A stretch of 64,000 nucleotides of DNA from Actinomycetales bacterium (lineage in GTDB: Bacteria; Actinomycetota; Actinomycetes; Mycobacteriales; Micromonosporaceae), in contig PKFB01000057.1 of assembly GCA_002919305.1 (NCBI GenBank), positions 117,789-181,788 of the forward strand. The letters run 5' to 3'. Positions 1 through 10,053 of the stretch are shown in pieces (positions within the stretch are counted from its first letter, which is position 1; each line of letters starts with the position of its first letter). A program made the translations under genes and the position numbers. Under the pieces are notes generated by a model. It was given only the letters and a program-made list of their open reading frames with translations. It ran no database searches and was not told where the DNA came from.

Positions 1-1318
1 GCCGCTCGTCACGTAGCTGTGAGGCCCAAGTGGCGAGCTGGGCCAACACGGCGATCACGCCGATCGTGGCCACCAGCAACCCCAGCCTGCCCGACAGCGG
101 AGCGAGTCCGAGCGCGCCCCCGGCGACCCAGGCGAGCATCAGCAGCGTCTCGGAGTGGGCGAAGGCGCTGGCGCGTACCTGTTCCTTCAGCCGTTCCTGA
201 ATGATCGCGTCTATGGCGAGCTTGCCGAACCCGGCGACGAATGAGGTGGCCAGACACAACAACGCCACCGTCCCGAGCGTGTACCACCAGGTGGCCAGGG
301 CCGCGAATGCGGCTATCACGGCCATTCCGATCGTCTGAGGAAGCAACGGACGCCGGAACCGTGCCCGGGCGCACAACGCGGTGGCGAGGAAGGAGCCCGC
401 CCCCAGCGCCACGGCCACCACCGACAGGGCAACCTCGGGCCGGAGCAGCGGGAAGTCTCCCTCCCTGATCCGGAACGCCAGGAACAGGGCGAGGAATCCA
501 TACATGGCGCGCAAAGCCACGCCACCGACCAAAGCGGCCCACACCAACTTCCCGGTCAGGACCTTGCCGGAACGCAGGCCGGGCAGATGAAAAGCCCGAG
601 GCGCCACCTCGGGAGGATCGGAGTCGGCGCGGGGCGGCAGTCGAAGCGCCACCACCATGCCGTAGAGGAACACCACGCTGGCCAGCCGCAACGCCCATTG
701 CGGTCCAAACCAAACCAACGCGATCCCCACCGGCGCGGCCAGCGCACCGGCGACCGTCCCGAACAGAGAGCCACGGGCCCCGGCCTCCACCAGTCCCAGC
801 GACTCCGGAATCAGGCGTGGCACCGCCGCGGCGCGGGCCACCCCGTACGCGCGGGACAAAGTCAGCACCCCGAACGCCGCCGGGTACAGCGCTAAACCGC
901 CCAGGTTGTCGGAGATCACCCACGCCAGAAAGCCCCGCCCCAGCATCGTGGTGGCCAGCGCGTACCGCCGGCCGTGCCGGAACCGGTCCAGCAGAGGGCC
1001 CACCACCGGCGCCAACAGGGCGAAAGGCACCATGGTGACCAGCAGGTAGAGCGCTACCCGGTCGCGAGCCTCGCCCACCGGCACCGAGAAGAAGATCGTC
1101 CCCGCGAGACCGATGGCGATCAACGCGTCACCGGCGCAGGAAGCGACGTGCAGATCCAGCAGGCGCACCATGCCGATCTCGCCGGCGGCGCTGCGCTCCC
1201 GGACCACCGACACCTGCCGAATGAGGAATCTCCCTGTCCGGCTGAGCCCATCAGCCACCGCGCCCGCCCCGTGGGCCGAGGTACGGACGGCACCGGTCAG
1301 CCAGCGGAGTACGGACAT
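1..1318 (-). CDS. MFS transporter, C-terminus cut by window edge
   Basis: Reading the minus strand from ATG at 1318 gives an open frame of about 439 codons that leaves the window on the left, so the C-terminus is missing. After a roughly 45-residue soluble N-terminus the protein is a chain of hydrophobic helices. It has the first-loop signature DRFRHGRR of the major facilitator superfamily, a basic linker near the middle (RADSDPPEVAPR) and a second helical bundle. It is therefore a predicted cytoplasmic-membrane exporter; the substrate cannot be read from sequence. The start is supported by GGGAGG 9 nt upstream; an ATG three codons earlier lies too close to that site. It is divergent from the DUF3027 gene, with about 90 bp between the starts. 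Confidence 0.85.
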   Translation of the reverse strand, partial: MSVLRWLTGAVRTSAHGAGAVADGLSRTGRFLIRQVSVVRERSAAGEIGMVRLLDLHVASCAGDALIAIGLAGTIFFSVPVGEARDRVALYLLVTMVPFALLAPVVGPLLDRFRHGRRYALATTMLGRGFLAWVISDNLGGLALYPAAFGVLTLSRAYGVARAAAVPRLIPESLGLVEAGARGSLFGTVAGALAAPVGIALVWFGPQWALRLASVVFLYGMVVALRLPPRADSDPPEVAPRAFHLPGLRSGKVLTGKLVWAALVGGVALRAMYGFLALFLAFRIREGDFPLLRPEVALSVVAVALGAGSFLATALCARARFRRPLLPQTIGMAVIAAFAALATWWYTLGTVALLCLATSFVAGFGKLAIDAIIQERLKEQVRASAFAHSETLLMLAWVAGGALGLAPLSGRLGLLVATIGVIAVLAQLATWASQLRDER

Positions 1319-1408
1319 GCTCCCCATCCTCCCGTATTGTTCCCGCTGCCTGCAGGCTGCTTATCCGCGGCACGTGAAGGTTCGTCCCCCCGCCGCGTTG
1401 TCAGGGTG

Positions 1409-2302
1409 ATGAGCGAGAATGGACCGGTGACACGCAGCGCCGTCCGTTCCCAGTCGTCAGCGGATCCCGCGGCCGCCCCTCGCTCGTCCGGCCGCGCCCG
1501 GAAGGGCCCTCGGCTGGACGCCATCTGCGCTGAGGCCGTGGAGTTGGCACGGGCAGCCGCGGTGGAGTCCGCCGGTGAGGGCCAGGTTGGCGACCACCTT
1601 GAAGCGGTGCCGGAAGGCGATCGACTGGTCACTCACCTGTTTGAATGCTTGATGCCCGGCTACCGAGGGTGGCGTTGGGCCGTGGTGGTGACCCGGGTTC
1701 CCCGCAGCAGGCGGGTGACGGTCTGCGAGACCGCTCTGCTTCCTGGACCGGACGCTTTGCTGTCTCCTTCGTGGGTTCCCTGGTCGGAACGGTTGGAACC
1801 GGGGGACCTGGGGGTCGGTGACCTGCTCCCTACGCCACCGGACGATGAACGACTGGTCCCGGGATACCTGCAGTCCGACGATCCCGCCGTTGAGGAGACG
1901 GTGTGGGAGCTGGGCCTGGGGCGAGTCCGTGTAATGAGCCGGGTCGGGCGCAGTGAGTGCGCACAGCGGTGGTATGAGGGTCCACACGGTCCCCAGGCGC
2001 CGATCTCCCGGGCGGCTCCCCCGCAGGCGCGCTGCGGCACCTGCGGGTTCTACCTGCCGTTGGCGGGGGCGCTGCGGAATCTGTTCGGGGTATGCGGCAA
2101 TGTGTACGCTCCCGACGACGGTCAAGTCGTCAGCGCCGACCATGGCTGTGGCGCGCACTCAGAGGTGCTGACCGATATCGCTTCTCCGGTGGAGGAGCTG
2201 CCCACGGTCTATGACGACGCCGAGATCGAGCCGGTTGTTATCCATCCCCCAGAGGGGTCGGTCACTGACTCCGACTCCACCGAGCCCTACGGTCACGGCT
2301 GA
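1409..2302 (+). CDS. DUF3027 domain-containing protein
   Basis: 297-residue soluble protein of the actinobacterial DUF3027 family, of unknown function. The frame is open well upstream, but family similarity begins only around RLDAICAEAVELAR, so the ATG at 1409 (overlapping a GTG at 1406) is the sensible start. The N-terminal half contains an aromatic-rich stretch (GYRGWRWAVVVTRVPRSRR). The C-terminal part carries a probable zinc ribbon: CGTCGFY, then CGN, then HGCGAHSE near residues 210-255, followed by an acidic tail. Its stop lies 3 nt before the GTG of the GHKL ATPase gene, so the two are almost certainly co-translated. A DNA- or RNA-binding role is only a guess from the ribbon. Confidence 0.85.
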   Translation: MSENGPVTRSAVRSQSSADPAAAPRSSGRARKGPRLDAICAEAVELARAAAVESAGEGQVGDHLEAVPEGDRLVTHLFECLMPGYRGWRWAVVVTRVPRSRRVTVCETALLPGPDALLSPSWVPWSERLEPGDLGVGDLLPTPPDDERLVPGYLQSDDPAVEETVWELGLGRVRVMSRVGRSECAQRWYEGPHGPQAPISRAAPPQARCGTCGFYLPLAGALRNLFGVCGNVYAPDDGQVVSADHGCGAHSEVLTDIASPVEELPTVYDDAEIEPVVIHPPEGSVTDSDSTEPYGHG

Positions 2303-2305
2303 GCG

Positions 2306-5029
2306 GTGAGTGATCCATTCGATACCCATACTCGTCGCCAGGTGATCCTGGACGCCTGGCGTGCGTCGCCTACCCGGTTCCGGGAGGACGCCAACGCTGA
2401 GGAGGACCTGGTCCGGGGAGCGTACGCGGACCGACTGCTGGTAGAGCTGGTGCAGAACGCGGCGGACAGCGCCGCGCAGGCGGGCGTACCCGGAACCTTG
2501 CGGTTCCGGCTGATCCAGGAACCAGAGTGCGGCTGGGTTCTCAGCGCCGCCAACACCGGTGCCCCCTTGGACGCCGCCGGGGTGGACACGCTCACGGCGC
2601 TCCGCGCCTCGGCGAAGCGGGATGGCACCACGGCCGGTCGGTTCGGGGTCGGTTTCTCGGCGGTCCTGGCGGTCAGTGACGCGCCAGAGCTGCGTTCTCG
2701 AACCGGAGGGATCCGGTTCTCCGCCGAGGAAACCCGCCGGTTGGTCGCCACGGTGCCCCACCTGGCCGAGGAGATGGCCCGTCGGTCCGGGGCGGTCCCC
2801 GTGACCAGGTTGCCGTGGCCTGCCCCCACGCCACCGGCCGAAGGATTCGACGCCGAGGTGTGGCTGCCGCTGCGCGACGCCGACGCGGTCAAGGCGGTCG
2901 CCGATGCCTTGGCCGAGTTCGATCCGGCCCTGTTGCTGGCTTTCCCGGAGCTGGCCGTCGTGGACCTCAACGGCCGGGTCATCCGCCGGTCGTCGAGCGG
3001 GTCGATGGTCACCCTGGATGAGGACGGGGTGCCGACCCGGTGGCGGCTGGTCCGCCGGGAGGGTGAACTGCCCGGTGACCTGCTCGCTGATCGTCCCGTT
3101 GAGGAGCGGGTCCGCACCGCGTGGTCGATGCTGGCGGCGGTCCCGGTCACCACCGAGGGGAAGGTGGCGCCACCGGCGGTCAGGCAGGTGATTCACGCTC
3201 CCACCCCGAGCGATGAACCGCTCTCGTTGCCGGTGCGTCTGATCGGGACTTTCCCGTTGGATGTGGGGCGTCGCCGGGTGCCGTCCGGTCCACTCACCGC
3301 CTGGCTCGCCGAACGGGCCGGTGAGGTGATCGCGGATTTGATCATCGAACTGGCCGACCATCCCGAGGTGCTCCAGCTAGCGCCGGCGCCCGGGCTCGCC
3401 ACCGCGCCGTTGGACGCCGCTATCCGGGACGCCTGCGCAGCACGGCTGAGACAGCGCGCCTGGCTGCCGGTGGTGACCCCCGACGGATCCCTGGCGCGGG
3501 ATAGCGAGGGGGCCATCCTCCCCGTGGAGCCGGGACGCGCGGTGTCGGTCCCGGACCCGTTGGTGCTTCCGCTCGCCGACACCCTGCAAGGCCTGCTGCC
3601 GGAGGGCTGGTGGAACCGGACGACCGCCGCGCTCCTAGGGGACCTGGGGGTGCGTCGGCTGGGCATCGCTGACCTGGTTCCCCTGATCACTGGCCTGGAG
3701 CGGTCACCGCAGTGGTGGCGACGCGTGTACGCGGCGCTGGAAGCCACCGGCCTGGACCTGGCCGACCGGGAGGCGTTGGCTGGGCTTCCGGTCCCGCTGT
3801 TGGATGGGCGTACCGCCGTGGGGCCCGCGGATACGCTGCTGCCTCCCGAGGAGGAGCTGCCCGCCGCCGTCGTCGACCTTGGACTGCGGGTGGTGCACCC
3901 CGATGCGGTGCATCCCCTGTTGGAGCGCTTGGGAGCCACCCCCGCCACCGCTGAAGCGATTCTGACCGATCCCCGAGTCCGGGAGGCGGTCCTGGACGCC
4001 GTCCAGGAAGGGGAGCCCGAGGACCTGGCCGAGTTGGCCACCACCGTGCTCTCACTGGTCTCTGCCGCCAGACTCCACACTCCTGTGGAGGAGTGGCTGA
4101 CGGAGCTGCCGCTCCCAGCCGCCGACGGTGACTGGGTGGCCGCGGCCGACCTGATCCTTCCCGATGGTCAGCTGGTCGACCTGCTGGTGCCGTCGGCGCC
4201 GCTGCGGCCGGTCGCGCCGGACTGGGTCGCCCGGTGGGGCGCCGCGGCCCTGACCGGGGTGGGGGTCATGGACGACTTCCACCTGCTGGAAGAGTCCATG
4301 GTGGACCTGGCCGATCTGGAAGAGATCGACCTGCCCGCTATCGACGAGTGGGCCGAGGTGGTACGGGCCACGGTGGGCGAGACGGAGGGTGCCTACCTGG
4401 AGCGGTTGCTCGCGGTGCGGGATCTGGAATGGGTACGCGACGACCGCTGGGCTGAGGCTCTCCAGCTGCTGATTCGACAACCGACGCGGGAGGCACTCGT
4501 GGCGCCGTGCAGCGTGGTGCTCCCCGACGGCGGTCGGGTCTTGGTGCCCGCGTACACCCGGTGGTGGCTGGGGCGGCAACCGTTGTTCTCGGGGCGCCGT
4601 CCGGCTGAACTGCGTACCCGCGACGCGGTGGAGCTGGAGGGGTTGTATGACCCCGCACCGGTGGATTCGGAGGTGGCCAGGCTCCTGGGGGCGCGGTCCA
4701 GCCTGGATGATGTGCTCGCCGACCGCGACGCCGCCGTGGACCTGCTGGATCGGCTGGCTGACCCGTCCCGTTGGGTGAAGCCTGAACTGTTGGTGGAGGT
4801 GTACGCGCGGCTGGCGGCAGCCCTGGCCGAGGAGGAGATCGACCTGCCAGGAACGGTCCGGGTGGCGCCGGACCGGGTAGCGCCGGCCTCGGAGGTGGTG
4901 GTGCTGGACCACCCGTGGCTGCTGGACCGCCTGGGGAACCGGTACGCGATCTCCGGAGGGACCGATCCGGTCGCGGTGGCTGACCTGCTGGAGCTGCCTC
5001 TGCTGAGCGAATTGCCTGAGAAACCCTGA
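2306..5029 (+). CDS. Sacsin-like GHKL ATP-binding protein
   Basis: 907-residue cytoplasmic protein with an N-terminal histidine-kinase/Hsp90-type ATP-binding fold. The N-box LLVELVQNAADS (about residues 45-56), the G1 box with NTGAPL, and the glycine lid GRFGVGFSAV (about 112-121) are intact, as in sacsin N-terminal repeats. The remaining 700 residues are leucine/acid-rich with no membrane segment, no histidine phospho-acceptor box and no recognisable DNA-binding module. The start is GTG 2306, three bases after the DUF3027 stop. Proteins of this type are annotated only as sacsin N-terminal ATP-binding-like; a chaperone-like or effector role with DUF3027 is inference from the tight coupling. 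Confidence 0.85.
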   Translation: MSDPFDTHTRRQVILDAWRASPTRFREDANAEEDLVRGAYADRLLVELVQNAADSAAQAGVPGTLRFRLIQEPECGWVLSAANTGAPLDAAGVDTLTALRASAKRDGTTAGRFGVGFSAVLAVSDAPELRSRTGGIRFSAEETRRLVATVPHLAEEMARRSGAVPVTRLPWPAPTPPAEGFDAEVWLPLRDADAVKAVADALAEFDPALLLAFPELAVVDLNGRVIRRSSSGSMVTLDEDGVPTRWRLVRREGELPGDLLADRPVEERVRTAWSMLAAVPVTTEGKVAPPAVRQVIHAPTPSDEPLSLPVRLIGTFPLDVGRRRVPSGPLTAWLAERAGEVIADLIIELADHPEVLQLAPAPGLATAPLDAAIRDACAARLRQRAWLPVVTPDGSLARDSEGAILPVEPGRAVSVPDPLVLPLADTLQGLLPEGWWNRTTAALLGDLGVRRLGIADLVPLITGLERSPQWWRRVYAALEATGLDLADREALAGLPVPLLDGRTAVGPADTLLPPEEELPAAVVDLGLRVVHPDAVHPLLERLGATPATAEAILTDPRVREAVLDAVQEGEPEDLAELATTVLSLVSAARLHTPVEEWLTELPLPAADGDWVAAADLILPDGQLVDLLVPSAPLRPVAPDWVARWGAAALTGVGVMDDFHLLEESMVDLADLEEIDLPAIDEWAEVVRATVGETEGAYLERLLAVRDLEWVRDDRWAEALQLLIRQPTREALVAPCSVVLPDGGRVLVPAYTRWWLGRQPLFSGRRPAELRTRDAVELEGLYDPAPVDSEVARLLGARSSLDDVLADRDAAVDLLDRLADPSRWVKPELLVEVYARLAAALAEEEIDLPGTVRVAPDRVAPASEVVVLDHPWLLDRLGNRYAISGGTDPVAVADLLELPLLSELPEKP

Positions 5030-5208
5030 AAGACCAAAACCCTGAAGAGCTCTGAGGCCCCTGCCGCCTGACCCGTGGAGGTATCCAGTGTGTGCAGGGG
5101 CGACTTTCGTACGTGCGTACGACCGCAGGCGGGTTTCTCAAGGTCGTAGGCGGGTGCGTCCTTTGTGGAGTCGTGGGCGTTTTGCCGTAGAGCCTGTGGC
5201 GGGCGGGG

Positions 5209-5457
5209 TCAGGAGGAGCGGGAGCGGCGGGCGTCGCGCCGGGCCATGAGATAGATCCCCACCAGGCCGGCCACGACGCCGGACAGGCAGGTCCACAGCC
5301 ACCAGGTGCGGCCGGTGTCCTCCAGCCAGTCGCGGACGAACAACAGGAGCAGTCCGGCCACCCCCCACAGCGCCGTGCCGACCACTGCGAACGGTGTCAT
5401 CGGGACTTCCAACGGCTCCACGACCGGCTTCAGTTGGTGGTTGGCGCGACGGCTCAC
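5209..5457 (-). CDS. DUF2530 small membrane protein
   Basis: 82 residues with two transmembrane helices (about residues 21-43 and 51-70), a short central loop (RDWLEDTGRTW) and a basic C-terminus (RRDARRSRSS). Length and sequence match the actinobacterial DUF2530 family, of unknown function, usually located near purine permease and MarR genes as here. It converges with the GHKL ATPase gene, 179 bp apart. Confidence 0.85.
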   Translation of the reverse strand: MSRRANHQLKPVVEPLEVPMTPFAVVGTALWGVAGLLLLFVRDWLEDTGRTWWLWTCLSGVVAGLVGIYLMARRDARRSRSS

Positions 5458-5839
5458 GGCGCAAGACTACGCCGTCGCCAGAGCTGGGTGACACGGCATC
5501 TGATCTTGAGCTGATCGTATCCAGGTCTGTGTCGATCTGCCATGTCTTGTCACTGAACAGTGCGGTCTCTGGGGGCTGGAGACGTTAATCCGGAAATCAG
5601 TTTCATCTGGTGTGGATACCCATTGTGGTCTGTTGTCGCCAAAGCGTGATTCTGATGGGGATAGACGGATTTATTTTCTTCTAGGGGCAGACATCCATCA
5701 TCTCGACGGCTACGGTGTCCCATACGGGGATTTCTTCGCTTTCCCGATCTTCCGGGGAGTTTTGGGAAATCCGAATGCTGTCCGTAATAGTCCCATCACT
5801 CGCTATTGGGACCTCATCTTCGATGGCAGGAGGTTCGTT
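5458..5839. other. Gene-free divergent region
   Basis: 382 bp between the divergent DUF2530 and protease starts. The protease frame is open upstream to 5612, but that stretch has low GC at third positions, no signal peptide and no ribosome-binding site, so it is treated as leader. No clear operator or promoter is visible. Confidence 0.5.
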
Positions 5840-8800
5840 GTGCCTCGGGGAAGACGCTTCGGTGCCTTATTACTCGCGGTCGGGCTTGGCCTCGTCATGC
5901 CATCTGGCACCGGCGCCGCGTATCAGGACACCGTCGCCGCCGAGCAGGGGGCATCCCTCGCGTCACCCGCCCAATCCGTCACCTTCATCACCGGGGATCG
6001 GGTGACGGTACGCGTCATCGACGGACGACAGGTGCCCCGGATTGAGCCAGGGCCGGGCCGGGAGGAGATGCGGTTCAGCGTCCGCCATGTCGATGGGCGG
6101 CTCATCGTCCTGCCGGAGGACGTGGTGCCCCTGCTCAACGCTGGCCGATTGGACCTCCGATTATTCGACGTCACGACCCTGCTGCGGTTCGGGTACGACG
6201 ACGCCAGCCGGTCGGATCTGCCGCTGATCGTGCGGCAGAGCAGTGGCACGAGCATAAGCCCGCTCACCACGGCGGGAGCCCAGATCACCCGACAGTTATC
6301 GGTGATCGGATCCGTAGCGCTGCGGCAGCCCAAGGGGAACGCCACACGATTGTGGGAGGCGCTGACCGGCGGCTCCGCATCCGACGCCATGAGCGTGGAG
6401 CACGTCTGGCTGGACGGCCTTCGTCAGCTCACGTTGGATGTGTCGGTGCCGCAGATCGGAGCACCGACGGCCTGGGAGACCGGGTATACCGGTGAGGGTG
6501 TGACGGTGGCGATCCTGGACACCGGTGTGGACGCCACCCATCCCGATCTGGCGGGGCGCGTGGTGGAGGCGGCGAACTTCACCGAGGCGTCGGATGCCTC
6601 CGACACCGTGGGGCACGGCACCCATGTGGCCTCGATCGTGGCGGGGTCAGGGGCGGCTTCAGACGGCGCGTACCGAGGGGTGGCGCCGGACGCGCAGCTG
6701 ATCAGCGGCAAGATCTGCCAGACCAACCAGTGCGTGGAGTCGGCGATCCTGGCCGGGATGCAATGGGCGGCCGAATCCGGCGCCGACATCGTGAATTTGA
6801 GCTTGGGTGGTCCGGACACCGCCGAGGTGGACCCATTGGAGGAGGCGGTCAACCGACTCACCGCTGAGTACGGCACGCTTTTTGTCATCGCGGCGGGGAA
6901 CGACGGCTTCTTCGGGGACCACACCGTGGATTCGCCGGCCACCGCCGACGCGGCCTTGGCGGTGGGCGCCGTCGACGACGATGGGCAGTTGGCCCGCTTC
7001 TCCAGTCAGGGCCCCAGGATCGGCGACGAGGCGGTGAAGCCTGACATCACCGCGCCAGGTGTGGGGATCGTCGCGGCACGGGCGTCCGGAACCCAGATGG
7101 GGACGCCGGTGGGGGAGTACTACACGGCGGCTGATGGCACGTCGATGGCGGCCCCGCATGTGACGGGGGCGGCGGCGCTGCTGGCACAACAGCACCCCGA
7201 GTGGGGGCCGGTCGAGCTGAAAGCGGTGCTGATGGGGTCGGCGACACCGAACCCACAGTTGGGGGTCTTCCAGCAAGGCGCGGGCCGGGTGAACGTGGCC
7301 GCCGCCCTTGAGCAGCGGGTGTACGCCGAGCCCGCGGCGTTGTCGGCCGGTATCCAGCTGTGGCCCCACAGTGATGACGAGCCGGTGACTCAGACGCTCA
7401 CCTACCACAACCTCACCGATGAGGCGGTCATCCTGTCATTGGAAATCGTCGATGCCCGGACCGGGGAGACGGCTGCGCCGGAGGGGATGTTCGTGGTGAG
7501 CGACTCCTCCGTGGAGGTGCCGGCGGGCGGCTCGGCCAGCGTAGAGGTCACAGTGGACACCCGGGGAGATGGCCCGGATGGCTGGTACAGCGCCACGATT
7601 GTCGCGACCGGGGACGGAAACACCGTGTTCACCCCGATCGGGGTAAACAAAGAGGTCGAAAGCTACACCCTCACCGTGACGCACCTGGATCGGAACGGGG
7701 AGCTGGCCTCCAACTACAACACCCTTGTGTCCGGTGTGGACAGTTCTGCTTTCCTCTTCCCCTACGATCCGGACGGGGAGTTCAGCATCAGACTGCCCCG
7801 GGGGACGTACCACCTCGACACCAACATCTACACCTTCTACGGCACGGGGCAGATTCCTGAACTGTCCAATTTGGTCAATCCCCTGGTGGAGCTCACCCGG
7901 GACACCACCGTCCGGCTGGATGCCCGGTCGGCCCGTCCCATCACGGTCGAATTCGAGCACGTCGGTGTCCGCCTTGGACTGATCAGCGTCAGCTACCTGA
8001 GGTACACCGATGTGGGTGGGCTGACCTCGTCACTGTTCGCCAGCAGCCTGGATGGTGTCTACGCCGGACACACCGGGGTGTCGCTGGAGTCTGACGAGCT
8101 GATCGCCGAGATCGCGGGCCTGTGGGGAGTACCGGGAAGCGACGGCACCCTGTACACCAGTCAGCGGGTCTATCACCTCGCCTGGCACCAGTACGGGCGT
8201 GTCTTCACGGGCTTCTCCCGGCAGGTCACCGATGACGGGCTGGCCGTGGTAGAGGCGACCTATCACACGGCCGGACCGGACCGCATCGGGACCAAGTACT
8301 GGTATTCCGGGCCCGTCAGGCACGGTGTTCTGCTCGGGCTGGGAGCGGACTTCGCGCTGCCGACGACGCGGACCGAGCTGCACAACGTCGAAGGGGTGAT
8401 CTGGCAGGCCGAGTTCACCCAACTGGACGTCAACGCCGCGGGGGAAGCCCAGATCGAGGTGGAGCTGTGGAGCCCGGAGCCGGTTGAACACGAGCCGGAC
8501 CAGACCTATCGGGAGACGTGGAACACCGCGCCTTTCGGGCCCGGATTCCCAGGGGACACGCTGTACGCCGTCCGCACCGACGACGAGATCCGGGTGTCGA
8601 TCCCGCTCTTCAGTGACGCCTCCGGGCACGCGGGCGCCTCAGCAGTGGTGGAGCGCGCGCGTACCGCTCTGTACTCCGGCGAGCGGCTGATCGGAGAGAG
8701 CACCGAGCCGGGGGAAGGGGCGTTCACAGTGCCCGGCGGTGAGGCCGAGTACCGCCTGGTGGCGGAGGCGGTCCGCGAGCAGACATTCACCACTCAGGTG

Positions 8801-9175
8801 TCGGCCGAGTGGCGCTTCACGGCGGCCGGGGGCGGCGATGAGCCGCGTGCCCTACCGCTGCTCGCGGTGGTTTTCTCACCGCAGCTAGACGCGCATAATC
8901 AGGCGCCCGCGCAGGGCGCGTACCAGATCCCGGTGCGGATCGACAGCCAGGGCGCCGCCGTCGACGCGGCGGAGTTGGTGGTGGAGGCCTCGTTCGATGA
9001 CGGCGAGAGTTGGCAAGAGCTGACGCTGACCGAGGAATCCGCTGGTCGCTATCTGGCGGATATCACACACCCGGCTACCGAGGGGTTCGTGTCGCTGCGA
9101 GCCACAGCTACCGACGCCACCGGTAACGCGGTGGAGCAGACCATCATCCGCGCGTACCGGATCATCGAGGGCTGA
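5840..9175 (+). CDS. Secreted S8 (subtilisin-like) serine protease
   Basis: 1111 residues from GTG 5840, which has AGGAGG 6 nt upstream. A basic N-terminus followed by a hydrophobic core (GALLLAVGLGLVMP) is a signal peptide. A propeptide follows, beginning with the VTFITGDRVTV motif common to large actinobacterial subtilases. The catalytic triad is complete: D227 in LDTGVDATHPD, H259 in GHGTHVAS and S435 in GTSMAAPH, with the oxyanion Asn in AAGNDG. About 600 residues of beta-rich C-terminal domains follow, rich in Asp/Glu and Thr, the last being Ig/FN3-like. It probably hydrolyses extracellular protein for nutrition. The strong acidity fits a salt-tolerant secreted enzyme (inference). It is monocistronic and converges on the DUF2470 gene. 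Confidence 0.93.
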   Translation: MPRGRRFGALLLAVGLGLVMPSGTGAAYQDTVAAEQGASLASPAQSVTFITGDRVTVRVIDGRQVPRIEPGPGREEMRFSVRHVDGRLIVLPEDVVPLLNAGRLDLRLFDVTTLLRFGYDDASRSDLPLIVRQSSGTSISPLTTAGAQITRQLSVIGSVALRQPKGNATRLWEALTGGSASDAMSVEHVWLDGLRQLTLDVSVPQIGAPTAWETGYTGEGVTVAILDTGVDATHPDLAGRVVEAANFTEASDASDTVGHGTHVASIVAGSGAASDGAYRGVAPDAQLISGKICQTNQCVESAILAGMQWAAESGADIVNLSLGGPDTAEVDPLEEAVNRLTAEYGTLFVIAAGNDGFFGDHTVDSPATADAALAVGAVDDDGQLARFSSQGPRIGDEAVKPDITAPGVGIVAARASGTQMGTPVGEYYTAADGTSMAAPHVTGAAALLAQQHPEWGPVELKAVLMGSATPNPQLGVFQQGAGRVNVAAALEQRVYAEPAALSAGIQLWPHSDDEPVTQTLTYHNLTDEAVILSLEIVDARTGETAAPEGMFVVSDSSVEVPAGGSASVEVTVDTRGDGPDGWYSATIVATGDGNTVFTPIGVNKEVESYTLTVTHLDRNGELASNYNTLVSGVDSSAFLFPYDPDGEFSIRLPRGTYHLDTNIYTFYGTGQIPELSNLVNPLVELTRDTTVRLDARSARPITVEFEHVGVRLGLISVSYLRYTDVGGLTSSLFASSLDGVYAGHTGVSLESDELIAEIAGLWGVPGSDGTLYTSQRVYHLAWHQYGRVFTGFSRQVTDDGLAVVEATYHTAGPDRIGTKYWYSGPVRHGVLLGLGADFALPTTRTELHNVEGVIWQAEFTQLDVNAAGEAQIEVELWSPEPVEHEPDQTYRETWNTAPFGPGFPGDTLYAVRTDDEIRVSIPLFSDASGHAGASAVVERARTALYSGERLIGESTEPGEGAFTVPGGEAEYRLVAEAVREQTFTTQVSAEWRFTAAGGGDEPRALPLLAVVFSPQLDAHNQAPAQGAYQIPVRIDSQGAAVDAAELVVEASFDDGESWQELTLTEESAGRYLADITHPATEGFVSLRATATDATGNAVEQTIIRAYRIIEG

Positions 9176-9252
9176 GCCGCTGGGAGATCGCGCGCGTCCC
9201 ACTCCGTGTGGTCGTCCCCGTCAGGGGCACGCCACCGGGTGGGACGCAGGCG

Positions 9253-9987
9253 TCACTGGAAGCAGCGACACCCCAGGAGCGGCCGTATAACCGCGGCGAG
9301 CTCCTCGCGTCGCTCCAGGCGCCGCGGGAAACCGAGACGGATCCACAGCTGTTCGTCCGGCGTACGCACCGAGAAAAGGAAACCGTATCGGTCGAGCCGA
9401 ACCGGGGACGCGGACATCACCTTCGCTACCCGTTCCCGGATCCGACACGCCATCCGTTCGCAGGTGTCGGGGTGGTGCTCGATCAAGTCGAGCAGCAGGT
9501 CACGTTCCTCGGGGTGGAGCGGATCGGGGGTCGCCGAGAGGTAGTCGGCGAGTTCGACCTGACGGACGTGACCGCAGTGCTCCACCCGCACCTCGGCTGG
9601 CTCCATCCGGTACAGCGCGAAGCCGCGTCCCAGATCGAGCAGGTCACCATGGGGGTTGGTGTCGGCAAAGACGAGCGCGGCCGCGCGCTGCTCGGCGGCG
9701 ACGAGCCGGCGGACCCAGCCAGCCACCCAGATCCGCCCGTACGACGGGGAACCCGGTAGCGGCGGTATGTCGTCCACGGCCAACGCCACAGGCACGTCTT
9801 CCCACCCAGGGTCGGGGGTGAGGGCCTCCCCGAGCCGGCTGTCCTCGGCCACGAGGAGCAGGGGATGCCCCTCCTCGTCGACAGCGTGCCGGACCGGGAG
9901 GGGGTCTGGATGCCCCGGGACCTGAGCCCAGCCGGGCAGTCGCCCAGCGGTGAGCGTGCGGGCGACCTCCGCAGGGGTGGGAAACAT
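9253..9987 (-). CDS. DUF2470 / HugZ-like haem-iron utilisation protein
   Basis: 244 residues resembling actinobacterial DUF2470 proteins. The N-terminal part is split-barrel-like, similar to the FMN-binding/HugZ fold. The C-terminal DUF2470 region starts near [18 protein letters not shown] (about residue 160) and ends with CRCFQ. HugZ relatives act in cytoplasmic haem degradation or iron release. The start ATG 9987 has GGAGG about 7 nt upstream. A near-consensus iron box lies about 33 nt before the start, which supports iron-dependent repression by an IdeR/DmdR-type regulator. Exact enzymatic activity is not established for this family. Confidence 0.82.
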   Translation of the reverse strand: MFPTPAEVARTLTAGRLPGWAQVPGHPDPLPVRHAVDEEGHPLLLVAEDSRLGEALTPDPGWEDVPVALAVDDIPPLPGSPSYGRIWVAGWVRRLVAAEQRAAALVFADTNPHGDLLDLGRGFALYRMEPAEVRVEHCGHVRQVELADYLSATPDPLHPEERDLLLDLIEHHPDTCERMACRIRERVAKVMSASPVRLDRYGFLFSVRTPDEQLWIRLGFPRRLERREELAAVIRPLLGCRCFQ

Positions 9988-10020
9988 CCGTTCCTCCGAG
10001 TATGGTTACCCTGCCATTTG

Positions 10021-10039
10021 TCAGGCAAGGCTAACCTAA
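10021..10039. promoter_or_regulatory. IdeR/DmdR-type iron box
   Basis: TCAGGCAAGGCTAACCTAA matches the DtxR/IdeR operator consensus TTAGGTWAGSCTWACCTAA at all but two positions and has the expected dyad. It sits between the DUF2470 start (9987, minus) and the rpsD start (10054, plus), only 14 nt before the latter, so iron-loaded repressor could affect both promoters. Confidence 0.8.
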
Positions 10040-10053
10040 GTTGGAGGGTGGAT

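Noticed and set aside
9..923. 304-codon frame on the minus strand
   Set aside because: It is an arginine/glycine-rich shadow; the correct minus-strand frame is the MFS transporter running off the left edge.
2159..3361. 400-codon minus-strand frame
   Set aside because: Antisense shadow of the DUF3027/GHKL genes, with low-complexity composition.
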